Origin: Hybos culiciformis
Lineage: Eukaryota > Arthropoda > Insecta > Diptera > Hybotidae
Assembly: GCA_964007475.1 (NCBI GenBank)
Contig: OZ023273.1
Span: forward strand, 139,287,308 to 139,351,307
Direction of reading: 5' to 3'
DNA length: 64,000 nt
Both the position numbers and the translations under genes were made by a program. Positions 55,542 through 64,000 of this stretch are shown here, one piece after another (position 1 is the stretch's first letter; each line of letters opens with the position of its first letter). The notes beneath the pieces are model-generated. The model worked only from the letters and a program-made list of their open reading frames with translations. It had not been told where the DNA came from and searched no databases.

Positions 55542-58362
55542 TTTATTTTTAAATATACCAATGACAAATATTTATTACAATTCTTATCTTCACCAGATCA
55601 ATTAATCATGGAACGTGCTTTCCTGTAAAAAAAAAATCTATATAATTTATATATCTTGATCACACCTAAGACTGTGTTGTGTTAGTAACAAAAATATATT
55701 TCAATAATTATACTTTGAACATTATTGATGAAAAATTATATTTTGATAAATAATATGAAATGAAAAATTAATCTCAATCACCTACAACATCAAAATACAA
55801 TCTAACTACAAAGTCACCAGAAGCAAAACAAAAAATGAAATGAATTTAATTTTTTCTACCATTATTACTTATGTTCATTATTTTTTTTTTTTTTTTCGTT
55901 AACACAAAACGATATAAATCTTTAAAATATGAAAAAGCTACATGTATCTTTCTTTGTTCACATTCACAGAACGTTATCGATTCACAATCAAGTCGATTAT
56001 TGATTCTATAGGAATTATAAATTTCACTATTTTTAGATTATAGGGATTTTAAAGAAGCCCTTAAGGTACTATTATGGAATTTGTCTGTGCAGTAAAATAC
56101 TAAAATTAACATTATACTCACTTCTATAGATTCTATATTTTGAACATTATAATAATTTTCAATGGTGACATTATAATAATCATTATATATTTTTATATAT
56201 TTTTGTGTTTTTGTATTTTTAATTTCATTTTTAGAAATAAACTAAAGTTTTAAAACATACAATTTTGAAATTAAATATTTTTATTTTATATTTTAGGTAT
56301 TTTGTGATCCATCAAATCTTCAACGACATATTCGTTCCCATCACGTTGGTGCCAGAAGTCACGCTTGCCCTGAGTGTGGAAAAACATTTGCCACTTCCTC
56401 AGGATTGAAGCAGCACACTCATATTCACTCATCTGTAAAACCATTTCAGTGTGAAGTGTGTTTCAAAGCTTATACGCAATTCTCAAATCTGTGCCGCCAT
56501 AAGCGGATGCATGCTGACTGTCGAATGCAAATAAAATGTGCTAAATGCGGTCAGAGTTTTAGTACAGTTACATCGTTATCAAAACATAAGCGCTTCTGTG
56601 ATTCAACGCAAACGCAACAGCAACAACAATCAATTCCTCCACCTTTATTAGGGCAATCTTCATTACGAGGTGATTCGAAGCTACAGCAACCGCCGTCATC
56701 TCAAAACGCGATGACATCGCCGCCTAATCCATTCTTCATGTTCCGGGGACCGCCAAGTCCATTTTTTCCTCCTGGATTTCCAGCTTACAGTTTACCTGGA
56801 ATGTTTCCTCCTAGTCCAGCCCAAGCACCGAATTTCCCAAGTTTGCTCTTTCCACCTACGCCATCCAAATCGAGCCTAGAAATGGCATTAGTCAAAAAAA
56901 GAGAATCATCGCCAATAAGGCAGTTGGGAACATTTGCAAACTTTAATAAAATGAATGGTGAAGATGATTGTCACCTTAAGCCTTCAAAAGTTCCATTAAT
57001 GACGTTACCTGTCACAAATGAAAGCCGATTATCATCACCGATATCAAAAATCAAATCTCATCAAAGTTCAGATGATGATACTAATCAATCAGTTGTGGAT
57101 TTAAAAGTTTTTTCTCCTGCTGAAGATAGTCAGGATCAATTAACGAATGATGATAAGGTAAGAATATGGAGTCTATGAGGCTTTTAGTTTTTATAAATCC
57201 ATAACACAGGATAGGATCATTTGAGAATTATTAAATATGTCTGAACATTTCCATAACTGAAATATTCTATTTGTAATTTTTCTTATAATTTGTTTGATTT
57301 TTTGTACTTCTATATTTTCAGAAACCAATAAATGTTACATCTCCCTCACCTGTTAATGGTGATTCATCACAAGAAGTTTCAGCAACGAGTGAACAACCAC
57401 TGGATTTATCAGTTTCAAGAAAGCGACGGTATAGTCAAACGTCAATTCCATTGAAGCCTGATGAAGCAGATGAAGATTCTAAACATATTAAAATATTATC
57501 AGAACCACCATCAGTTCCAACAACACCAGCAATAACTCTAAGTCCAGTACATTCAATATCACCAGCTCCAACTCCTTCTCCTTCTCCCCCAAATAATAAT
57601 ATTCCAGCTCAACAACAAATGGCTTGCCCACGTCCTATTCATCCGATGCTATTAGAAGCAATCTATCGGCCAAATGGTTTGTCGGCAGCCTTTCAAAGAC
57701 CATTTCCTTTTTTAGGGCCTATGGGCGGTCGACCGAATAGCTTTGATCACCTTATACAGCAGCAACATCATCGGCAAAGTGGACCGTTTCCGCCCAAACC
57801 GTTTCATGAAGCGCTAATGGCTGCAGGAGGCTTATCAGCTTTAGCACCAGGGGGTAAAATTAAGGATCGTTATACTTGTAAATTTTGTGGAAAAATCTTT
57901 CCGAGATCAGCAAATTTAACAAGGCATTTACGTACTCATACAGGCGAACAGCCTTATAAGTGCAAATATTGTGAAAGATCTTTCAGTATTTCAAGTAATT
58001 TACAACGCCACGTTCGAAATATTCATAATAAAGAACGCCCATTTAAATGTCACTTGTGTGATCGTTGTTTCGGGCAACAAACGAATTTAGATCGACACTT
58101 GAAGAAACATGAAGCTGATTCTTCTGGCTTAGGACTAGGAATAGGTGATTCACCATCTTCAAATGAAGCGGATCGAGAAGATGGATATTTTGATGAAATT
58201 CGATCATTTATGGGTAAAGTTACATACAATGGTATGTATCCATTGATGAATGTTGGAACAAATGAAAATGAAGCTGATAATGGTAGTGATATTGATGCTG
58301 ATGGTTGTACAGATAAAGATTCTTTAAATACTAATGATACACCAATTGAAGTTTCAACGTAA
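28898..58362 (+). CDS. ham: hamlet / PRDM3-PRDM16 (MECOM-like) zinc-finger protein, 5'-incomplete, seven exons joined
   Basis: This is the overview of the only certain gene. The join is 28898-29229, 37725-37853, 38211-38370, 46871-47129, 54963-55119, 56297-57157, 57322-58362. It gives 978 residues after a leading split codon and ends in TAA. Residues below count from the first whole codon at 28900. Domain order: His-rich segment (12-24), PR domain (about 73-185), Asn-rich acidic linker (208-278), six C2H2-type fingers (279-446), Pro-rich region (about 474-520), CtBP motif PLDLS (658-662), basic RKRR (665-668), three C2H2 fingers (816-895), acidic tail with a [10 protein letters not shown] block. 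Finger cores such as [19 protein letters not shown] and [20 protein letters not shown] are diagnostic of EVI1/PRDM16. Known of the family: nuclear DNA-binding repressors that recruit CtBP; Drosophila hamlet controls neuronal fate and dendrite type. The N-terminal exon(s) and start codon are not in the part I could recognise. Confidence 0.95.
29361..29406 (+). repeat. 23-bp tandem duplication
   Basis: AAAGGATAATTAATATTCCT plus GAT is followed directly by the same 23 bases with one change (GATAAT to GACAAT). Confidence 0.95.
34628..34872 (+). repeat. T-rich (T)nA low-complexity tract
   Basis: About 245 nt consist almost entirely of runs of 3-9 T separated by single or double A. It directly abuts the tRNA-derived sequence on its 3' side in minus-strand orientation, so it reads best as the expanded A-rich tail of that SINE copy. 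Confidence 0.8.
34875..34943 (-). repeat. tRNA-derived sequence (SINE head or tRNA pseudogene)
   Basis: On the minus strand TAGCTCAGTGG (34927-34937) is a perfect polymerase III A box and GGTTCGAAGCC (34884-34894) a perfect B box, at tRNA-like spacing. The sequence between them does not fold into a convincing anticodon stem, and the acceptor ends do not pair clearly, so this is not a working tRNA. It is followed on the same strand by about 245 nt of A-rich sequence (T-rich on the + strand, 34628-34872), consistent with the tail of a tRNA-derived SINE. Confidence 0.65.
35620..35669 (+). repeat. 13-bp tandem repeat, about 3.8 copies
   Basis: AATAAAAAATTTG is repeated three times exactly and then partly. 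Confidence 0.95.
37725..37853 (+). CDS. ham: ham exon B: middle of PR domain
   Basis: This 129-bp, 43-codon, phase 0-0 exon sits between acceptor TTTTCTTTTTTAG (ending 37724) and donor GTAAGT (37854). It encodes residues 111-153, starting [20 protein letters not shown], then [18 protein letters not shown], then LIGCY. The pattern (W)E-V-...-D/EPSPEI-...-WLKxIRF, an Asn-rich turn and Q/NL matches the centre of the PRDM3/16 PR domain, where the vertebrate proteins read 'DASQPDVGSWLKYIRF'. The join to exon A restores AWE-V with no frame change. The exon is too short to stand out as an ORF and was found from its splice sites and the family pattern. Confidence 0.9.
38211..38370 (+). CDS. ham: ham exon C: end of PR domain and start of linker
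   Basis: The exon runs from acceptor TTTTTATTTAG (ending 38210) to donor GTAAGT at 38371, 160 bp, phase 0 in and phase 1 out. It encodes residues 154-206 plus the first base of the Gly at 207. [18 protein letters not shown] is the C-terminal PR/SET strand; the EVI1/PRDM16 equivalent reads 'IFY...DI.PGEEL'. The Tyr (156) and the EEL are the conserved elements. [15 protein letters not shown] and an Asn-rich stretch follow, then a Ser/Asp/Glu-rich end. The intron before it is only 357 bp. If the following intron were retained, translation would stop within three codons. Confidence 0.9.
38371..46870 (+). other. ham: ham intron C/D, 8500 bp, no gene recognised
   Basis: This is a GT-AG intron between the PR-domain exon and the linker exon. 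I see only AT-rich sequence with homopolymer runs and a 19-bp tandem duplication (ATATACATAACTTATAAAA, twice, near 46438-46475). The longest open frame (98 codons on the + strand from 45485) is rich in Phe/Asn/Lys and is about what chance gives at this composition. Confidence 0.75.
46871..47129 (+). CDS. ham: ham exon D: Asn-rich acidic linker and first half of zinc finger 1
   Basis: The acceptor TGTATTGCAG ends at 46870 and the donor GTAAGT starts at 47130. The exon is 259 bp, phase 1 in and phase 2 out. It encodes [19 protein letters not shown], then an Asn/Ser-rich linker with an AAT/AAC-encoded Asn run (about 46996-47032), then [14 protein letters not shown]. It ends in the first half of a zinc finger, [14 protein letters not shown] (Cys 281 and 284). 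The second half is on exon E, so finger 1 is interrupted by a 7.8-kb intron. The CA/C split codon rebuilds His 293 and the finger reads on in frame. The Asn run probably varies in length; it is low-complexity but flanked by good splice sites and acidic coding sequence. Confidence 0.9.
47398..47804. mobile_element. MITE with TGTTCGCATTA ends
   Basis: The ends are an 11-bp perfect inverted repeat, TGTTCGCATTA at 47398-47408 and TAATGCGAACA at 47794-47804. Inner copies of ATTCCAC/GTGGAAT and of TATTCCGG/CCGGATA are also inverted, and a second direct TTCGCATTA lies near 47452. Length is 407 bp. I see no transposase and no secure target duplication, so the superfamily is open. Confidence 0.6.
49205..49332. 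mobile_element. 128-bp TA-flanked MITE (pogo/Tigger-like)
   Basis: The left end is CAGTCAAACCTGTTTTTGTG and the reverse complement of the right end is CACTCAAACCTGTTTTTGTG, 19 of 20 identical, each flanked by TA. CAGTCAAACCTG-type ends with a TA target are typical of pogo/Tigger elements. With only 128 bp it is a minimal non-autonomous copy. The near-perfect ends suggest it is among the younger elements here. Confidence 0.75.
50132..50569 (-). CDS. hypothetical protein, possible nested antisense gene in ham intron
   Basis: This minus-strand ORF has 145 codons from ATG (50569) to TAA (50132). The frame stays open a further 13 codons upstream, and a possible acceptor TTTTCGAAATTCAG precedes ACTATTCAC, so the ATG may not be the true start. 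The product is highly charged and Lys/Glu/Asn-rich, with [17 protein letters not shown] near the start, [13 protein letters not shown] and [19 protein letters not shown] in the middle, and an Asn-rich C-terminus. The middle looks helical and possibly coiled-coil. I see no signal peptide, membrane segment or known domain and cannot name a family. AATAAA overlaps the region just after the stop. At about 80% A+T a stop-free run of this length is very unlikely by chance, and the composition is unlike the Phe/Ile/Tyr-rich shadow frames nearby. It could be a nested gene, one exon of a longer gene, or a retrocopy. Confidence 0.5.
   Translation of the reverse strand: MIEESKMNLRICSDIFFTYRGDLKKRNTPKYYHAKFEILRKIIQLQKIRERKKMLKEMYINENGKFVYRQKRSEKLLMEEALMYREKLWNTLVEGSPIVRKVMKKQKNVVNNCGIDKENHHKSNDRQIKNMENDSIINNENNLNT
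54963..55119 (+). CDS. ham: ham exon E: zinc fingers 1 (second half), 2 and 3 (first half)
   Basis: Acceptor TTATTTTTTCAG ends at 54962; the GTGAGT donor starts at 55120. The exon is 157 bp, phase 2 in and phase 0 out. It completes finger 1 ([11 protein letters not shown]; His 297 and 302) and encodes finger 2 in full: [19 protein letters not shown], then RALSH (Cys 311/314, His 327/332). It then begins finger 3 (YPCENCSK; Cys 340/343). An ATG at 54943 is in frame through the acceptor, but it belongs to the intron's polypyrimidine end, so I do not treat it as a start. The finger order and linkers match the N-terminal array of EVI1/PRDM16 from its second finger onward. Confidence 0.93.
55120..56296 (+). 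other. ham: ham intron E/F, 1177 bp, with a (TA)n microsatellite
   Basis: GTGAGT donor and TTTTAG acceptor, splitting finger 3 between Lys 345 and Val 346. A (TA)n run occupies about 55500-55536. Nothing else is recognised. Confidence 0.8.
55500..55536. repeat. (TA)n microsatellite
   Basis: About 37 bases of uninterrupted AT alternation in the ham intron between exons E and F. Confidence 0.95.
56297..57157 (+). CDS. ham: ham exon F: zinc fingers 3 (second half) to 6 and proline-rich region
   Basis: Acceptor TATATTTTAG ends at 56296; donor GTAAGA starts at 57158. The exon is 861 bp, 287 codons, phase 0-0. It opens [20 protein letters not shown], completing finger 3. Finger 4 ([17 protein letters not shown]) and finger 5 ([17 protein letters not shown]) follow. 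Finger 6 is [17 protein letters not shown], ending RFC, a C2HC finger with Cys 446 in the last position, as in EVI1. These blocks are near-identical to the vertebrate family and fix the identification. After the fingers come a Gln run, a Pro-rich region (about residues 474-520), Ser/Asp-rich sequence, and VVDLK (611-615) in a place where vertebrate EVI1 has a second CtBP-like site. Retaining the 164-bp intron would add five codons and then a stop. Confidence 0.97.
57322..58362 (+). CDS. ham: ham exon G: CtBP motif, C-terminal zinc fingers 7-9 and stop
   Basis: Acceptor TATATTTTCAG ends at 57321. The exon has 346 codons plus TAA at 58360-58362. PLDLS (57397-57411, residues 658-662) is a consensus CtBP-binding motif. 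It is followed by SRKRRYS, a likely nuclear localisation element. Pro/Ser-rich and Gln-rich stretches lead to three C2H2 fingers (57871-58110): [34 protein letters not shown] and [17 protein letters not shown], with linkers HTGEQPY and HNKERPF. These are essentially the EVI1 C-terminal array. The tail has [15 protein letters not shown], which matches the conserved block after the last finger in EVI1/PRDM16, and ends in an acidic Asn/Asp-rich segment finishing IEVST. Known of EVI1: the two finger arrays bind different DNA motifs. Confidence 0.97.
   Translation, partial: KPINVTSPSPVNGDSSQEVSATSEQPLDLSVSRKRRYSQTSIPLKPDEADEDSKHIKILSEPPSVPTTPAITLSPVHSISPAPTPSPSPPNNNIPAQQQMACPRPIHPMLLEAIYRPNGLSAAFQRPFPFLGPMGGRPNSFDHLIQQQHHRQSGPFPPKPFHEALMAAGGLSALAPGGKIKDRYTCKFCGKIFPRSANLTRHLRTHTGEQPYKCKYCERSFSISSNLQRHVRNIHNKERPFKCHLCDRCFGQQTNLDRHLKKHEADSSGLGLGIGDSPSSNEADREDGYFDEIRSFMGKVTYNGMYPLMNVGTNENEADNGSDIDADGCTDKDSLNTNDTPIEVST
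57397..57411 (+). other. ham: CtBP-binding motif PLDLS in ham
   Basis: The codons CCA CTG GAT TTA TCA encode PLDLS just upstream of a basic RKRR stretch. PxDLS is the established docking motif for the CtBP corepressor, and the same pentapeptide occurs at the equivalent place in vertebrate EVI1/PRDM16. It predicts that this protein recruits CtBP. Confidence 0.85.
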
Positions 58363-60235
58363 ACACTTTGTTTTCAAATTAAATTAATTTCTTTAACCTT
58401 ACCAATTTATCTCTATAACCTATGATAAATCAACCAAAAAATTGTTTAATATGCTATGAAAATCATTTAAATTGCTATTCTTGAAATAAACTAGGCTTAT
58501 TTATTTGGTCTTGCTGAAAATACATACTAAAAAAAAGGCGAAACTTAATAGCACATACATACATAAAACTTTGTTACTTAAGTTTAAAAACTATATAATA
58601 TAATTTCTAAAGTTAACATTTTTTATGAAATTTTATGTATCAACATAAAATGTTTAATTTTCTATAATAAAAATATTATACATACAACATACTTAAAATA
58701 TATTATGTAGTTATTAAAAATTTAATAAATAATTTTATTCTGTAATAATATTTATTTAAAACAACTATGTATAAAATTAGTTAATTATTGTTTATAAAAT
58801 TCAAAATTAAAAAATAATGTATCAAAATAATAAAAATTAGTTGAAAATAATAATTAAAAATAATTACTACAAATAAGTTGAAAACATATTAATTTAGGTA
58901 CAAAACTAATTATTTAATAAAATTGGTGATAAAAGCTAATAAATGAATTAAATAATTTTTACTTTTAAGTTACTTAAAAAAAATATAATGCTGTTAACCA
59001 AAGTTATTAGTTTTTTTTTTTTCAATAATATTTATGTATGTAAAATAATATCTTATACATAAATTTTGATGTAATAAATTGAATTAATTTTTAGATATTT
59101 AATTTAAAATTTCCACTGGTTTCATTCAATCAATAATGAATTTTTTGGCTTTTGGTCACTACGATGTTAATAAAATATAAAAATTTTATAATGGCTCATT
59201 TAGCCAAGCATTTCATGTCCTGGAATACAATTGTATATTTATTCCATATTGTAAAATTTAATTACAGAAAATCAATTTTACATAAAATTCTCCATTTGTT
59301 ATAAAACAAACGGTCAGTTGCAGATAGATAAATAAATTTACATTTTTCCTAAAGTATGAATTTCTTTGATTTTTTTTTTTTATTTAATCAATTTTTCCTC
59401 GTAAATCTAAATAAAATCCAAAATTTTGCTTTTAGCCGGAAAATAAAGTTGTGGTGACTATAAAATAAAAAAAAAACAATTGAATTGTATAAATATACTT
59501 AAAATTAAAGTCTATTAAAGTTTCTAGATTAATAATATGTAAAATCTTTTTTTTTTAACTAGAATATCATGACAACGATTTTGTAAAATGGAATTTTCGA
59601 ATTAATGTACTGTGGTTTTCTACAATATCTACAACTTAATTCGTTTAATTTAATCAATTGGAGTGTTTAAACTTAATTATAGAGTAATAAGTGATCTGTT
59701 AGTCAAAACTATGATCTGTCGAGATTCACAATACGTTGAATATTTAAACAATTAAACAAAAATATAGATTTTTTTTTTGATTTTGTTTCAAACAGAAAAT
59801 ATTTTAATGTTTATTTTATATTTATAATTATTTACAAAAAAATGTAAACTTAAATTTATCAATTTTAAAATTTATTACTTTGTATAAAACAATTATAACA
59901 AAATATTCTTAACTTATGTAAAAATTAAATTTAAAATTATAATATAAATAAAATTAATTCACAGAAAAATTGGAAATTCTTATTATACATTCAGAAAATA
60001 GCATAATCTTGTCTAAATATAGTATTTTTATGATTACAAACAATTTTCGTAAAAAACTAACTAATAATATGGTACGTACCACAATTCGACATAATATAAA
60101 ATAAATCTCTGAAGTTCGGAACAATTATTTATATGCAGTTAATCTCAAAGTTAATTCCATTAAAAATAATAAAATTATAACTTAAATAATATTATTTAAA
60201 TTGTAAATAAAGATTTTTGTAATTTTAAAAATTGG
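58363..60235 (+). other. ham: probable 3' UTR of ham
   Basis: AT-rich sequence after the stop codon, with many AATAAA-like hexamers (for example 58485-58490 and 58666-58671). The best terminal candidate is AATAAA at 60206-60211, which is followed within 30 bases by the GU-rich TTGGTGGTCCCTTTGTTC. The true end cannot be fixed from sequence alone and the transcript could be shorter or use several sites. Confidence 0.4.
60206..60211 (+). promoter_or_regulatory. ham: candidate poly(A) signal for ham
   Basis: AATAAA with a GU-rich element about 20-30 bases downstream. It overlaps TGTAAATA (60202-60209), a Pumilio-type recognition octamer. Confidence 0.35.
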
Positions 60236-63200
60236 TGGTCCCTTTGTTCAAGTTAACATGTCATCCGTCAAATAATTATCTATGTATGTTAAAAAATGAG
60301 AAAAAATGTTGATATTTCATAATTTTTTTTTTGTCATGCATAATGTTAATAAAAAACAATCAAAATGACAGCTTATTTAAAATTGAAAATAATCATAATA
60401 AAATTTAATTATCACACCTTATGCACATTATCCCTTTTACTTTCAGCATTTATTTTTAGTAAAAAGTATTGAGAAAAAAATTTAGATTTAAATATCTTAC
60501 AACTAAGATAAAAAAAATAATAAATTTTTAAAGTAAAATGTTTTTCAATTATACTTTTGACCAATAATACAAATGTTAGGACCTTGGAATTTTAGTGAAA
60601 CGCACTTTTGACAGATTATTCTGCTCTCTTATTATATATGGAATGTTAACACTTAAATTGTAACAATTATTCCATCGGTGGGTTTTTCCCAAGATAAAAA
60701 TTTTTCTTGTGAAATAAACGTCTTATTATCAACTTTTATGCTCGCTTTTATGAAAAAAAATTCAATAAGTATGTATTATTTTCATGAAATTTATTGTTCT
60801 AATTAGATTCCTTAAATTCATACTAGAAACTGAGCTTTAGATGGACGAATGAAATGAAAAAACTTAAAGGAGAGAAACCAAATATTTAAAATTTTCCAAC
60901 TAAAATAATACAAACTCCGCAGTTTGTGCGAATTCATTTGTTTTTAATCAAAAAATAAATTTTTGTCATTGATCTTCTTATCGATTTTTAAAAATCATCA
61001 CGATCATAAAATTACAAAAAAAAAACAAAAAAATTTGATTAAAAATTAAAAGAATTTTTTTTTTTTGATTTGATTTGTATAAAATTATTACATATTCATT
61101 TTCTTTGAAAGAAAAGAGCATAAAAATTCAACACAAAAAAAAAAATTGTCACATAATGTTTTTTAGGATTTTTTTTTTGAATGAAAAAAAAATATATGTA
61201 ACAAAAAGATACACAAAAAAAAATGTTTGTCAAGCGAAAAAAAACATTTTTTTTTTTTAATTGAATCAAATTTCCATTGAAATCAAAACATTCTTCTTGT
61301 ACCTACTTTTTTTTTTTACAAAATAGATTACAATGGCACGCGTTAAAAGCACGAAAGATTCGTATTTAATTTTTTATTTTATTTTTTTTTACTTTTTTCA
61401 CTTAAGTTATTTTTTTGTTCCAAACAATAAACAGTTTTCTTTTCATCTCAAATTGAATATACCAAAAGCACAGAAGGGTTTTATTTGACTTTCGCGTATC
61501 TAAAAGTCAAGAAATTTTTATAGACAACATTTTGGTTTGGAAAATTTTAAAATTCGCAAAAACCTAGACCCATAAAAAATGAAACCGCCCGTCTGTTCTT
61601 CACTAAATTGTTCATAACTATGAAAATGTCTAATTGATTAAAAGTCTTTAAATGTCGAAATTTGACTTTCTCGTGAACTAATGATTTTGGGAGTTAGGGG
61701 CTGTCAATCAGCCAAGGAGCTAAATAGTTTTCATATGTACTTAAAATTTCTGTAAATGTTCTAATGGATTACGATGAAAATTTGGATGTACTTATATGGC
61801 CGATTAGAGGAGTTTGGAAATATGGTTAGTTCCTTTTGTTTCGAAGAATTCGGTTCGGGGTCTAGATATGGATAAAAATTGTTATTATTTTTGTATAAGG
61901 GTATTAGTATAATAGTATTAAAGGAACCTAAAAATATGTTGTTAACAATAAAGTATAGCTTAACTCGAAATAATTTAAACCGGCCCATACTTCATTTGTG
62001 AGTTATTGTTTCATATTTCTTTTTAGAATTTTACCATTTATCGAACAGATCGAACTATCGAACAAGTGGATAACTGAAAAGTCCACAAAAATTCCTGATC
62101 AAGGTTAGAATTAATACTGTCTATTGGAGTAATAAATTTTTTGCAGAAAATATTGTACACCTAATGAGTACATTCTATCGTCTGAGTATTTCCACAAAAT
62201 ATTGAAGAATCATTTTGAAAGTATAATTTTTATGCCTCTTTGACTAAATCTAAGAAGAAACAAAATTTTTTCAATTGAAAAATAATTCAATTTTGAAAAC
62301 AATGTTTCATGGTTTATTGGTTTTAACATCAAAGATTTTTTTTTCATTTTTTAAACTATTTTTTTTTCTTCTTATTTTATCAAAACGAGATAATGACCTA
62401 AGGACATAAAATATTTCTCTTAACTTTGAATGTTTCTTTTTTTTTTTAAGTTGTTTTTTTTTTTTTTTTAGGAAGAATCAAGAAAAATATTTCTAAATAA
62501 TCGAAATGATATTTTATTTTTACTTCTTTTTTTTTTATTAACCCAGTTTTAATGAAAGAAAATTATTTGAATTCCTATCGATATTTTTGTATTTGTATAT
62601 TGTATTTTCTATTGATGCGTGGTTTAATATATCTGTTAAATGTAATCACGGAAAACTATATACATACAGCACACATACAAATAGTTTTAGATTTAGGTAC
62701 ATAAATTTTGATTAAACAAAATAATAATAAGGAAATTTATAAAATGAAAACATAAAAGCGCGTAGGTAGAGCTTTTATTTTTTTTCTGTTAGAAGTTCAA
62801 ATTTATTTACATACTTTATTGTCAACATATTAAAGTGACTGCGGTGTTGTTAATAAATTAAGCGATAATAAAAAGGGTTTTGGTTTTTTTTGGTTTTCAA
62901 TATTTTAGTCAATGGTTTGTAAGTTTAAAGTTTTTAATTCAGCGGATTTTTTTAAAATTAGCAGTACAAAAAAAAAACAGAACAAATTGGTTGGTAGGAC
63001 AGGAAGCTGAAAAGCAGTAATATCCTTCCAACAATAGTACGGTTGATTATATAAATATTAAAGATTAATCATTAAACTATACTATATCGATTTTGGTCAT
63101 CTTGAATGTTAATGGAAGTATTTTTCACTTGCACCTAAGCTGAAGGATGAAACTACATAGTCTTCAAAGTCCGTTCAATCAAAGTTCGACAAGGTTTTGA

Positions 63201-64000
63201 AGCAATTAAAAATAAATTTCAGTTAATTCGAATATAATCGATAGAAATCTAGAAAAAACATTTGTGTATTACGAAAGTAATCCAAATCAAAATGTCAAAA
63301 AACGGGCTCAATATTAGGTGTTCTGAAATGGAACAGAACTACCGAACTATTCAAGAAAAGTTTAAAAAAAAAAAATTAAGTGTAGATATACCTACATGTT
63401 ACCAAAATTTTCCAAAATAATTTTTTTTTTTTTCGATTTTTGCATTAAACATATTTATATGCTTAATTCCCACGAATAATTTCGTAAAACAAAAAAAAAA
63501 AAATATTTAGGCCATATATTTTTCACTTATCGATTTAAATGTTTTCAAATTATTATATTAAAATCTTGTCGTAAATGTGATTGTATAGACATTAATTTAT
63601 ATTGCTGTTCAACAAATAAAATGAAATTTTTATATCCATTAAAAAATTGCTCCAAAAAATTTCTAGCTCCAAGGAATTTGTAATGTTTTTAATTTGCCCA
63701 CCAAATACAAAAAATAAAAAAAAACAAAAAAAAAAAAAATTAAGGAGAAAAATTTATAAAATCATTAACTAAATTTAAAGACAATTGAATTATAATTTCA
63801 TTGAAAATGATTTTTTTTTTTTTATGGTTAAGATAAAAAATGTTATTCAATGAATTTTTAATAGTTTTAATTTATTACAAATACTATTTAAGGTATTTTG
63901 AAAATAATACCAAAATTAACATAAAATTCTTAAACCTGCAATACAAATTATCCAAAATTCAAAAAAACGTGCATAATAAAAATTGGAAATCTGAAATCTT
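60236..64000. other. downstream intergenic sequence, no gene seen
   Basis: AT-rich with homopolymers. A patch at about 61490-61870 is less AT-rich and non-repetitive within the window; it may be an old transposon fragment, but I see no ends, target duplication or coding trace. Confidence 0.55.

Noticed and set aside
1..64000. CRISPR arrays, bacterial operons, rRNA genes or viral genes
   Set aside because: None of the expected signatures is present; the window is eukaryotic with spliced genes and DNA transposon remnants.

Overview
The window is about 64 kb of very A+T-rich animal DNA, by eye roughly 80% A+T (not counted). It has long homopolymer runs, short AT microsatellites, multi-kilobase introns and many small decayed DNA transposons. 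It looks like an insect nuclear scaffold. The one clear gene is the insect member of the PRDM3/PRDM16 (MECOM/EVI1) family, called hamlet (ham) in Drosophila. Asn, His and Gln runs encoded by AT-rich codons fit a low-GC insect genome. I cannot name the order or species with confidence.

Layout. 1-28897 has no recognisable exon. It holds a 200-N assembly gap (3313-3512), a homopolymer-rich stretch with some CpG (3513-5060), a tRNA-derived SINE remnant (about 8820-9130), degenerate short repeats, a Tc1/mariner-like terminal remnant (25086-25397), a decayed hAT transposon (26920-27567) and a neighbouring TA-flanked MITE (27596-27970). 28898-58362 carries seven coding exons of ham on the + strand, encoding 978 residues up to the stop. 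The 5' coding exon(s) and start codon are not recognised. The exons are 28898-29229, 37725-37853, 38211-38370, 46871-47129, 54963-55119, 56297-57157 and 57322-58362. All introns are GT-AG except the first complete one, which reads as GC-AG and sits inside the PR domain. About 58363-60235 is a plausible 3' UTR. The rest, to 64000, shows no gene.

How the parts fit. The encoded protein has a PR (SET-like) domain, an Asn-rich linker, six N-terminal zinc fingers, a proline-rich middle with a PLDLS CtBP-binding motif, and three C-terminal zinc fingers. This is the standard order of a nuclear PRDM3/16-type repressor. Other things lie inside its introns. The 8.5-kb intron 29230-37724 carries a 754-bp inverted-repeat element with an embedded tRNA-derived sequence. 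The 7.8-kb intron 47130-54962 carries two MITEs and a 145-codon antisense ORF (50132-50569) that is too long to be comfortable as chance; it may be a nested gene of unknown family.

All coordinates and motif matches were read by eye. Family calls rest on remembered family motifs, not on searches.
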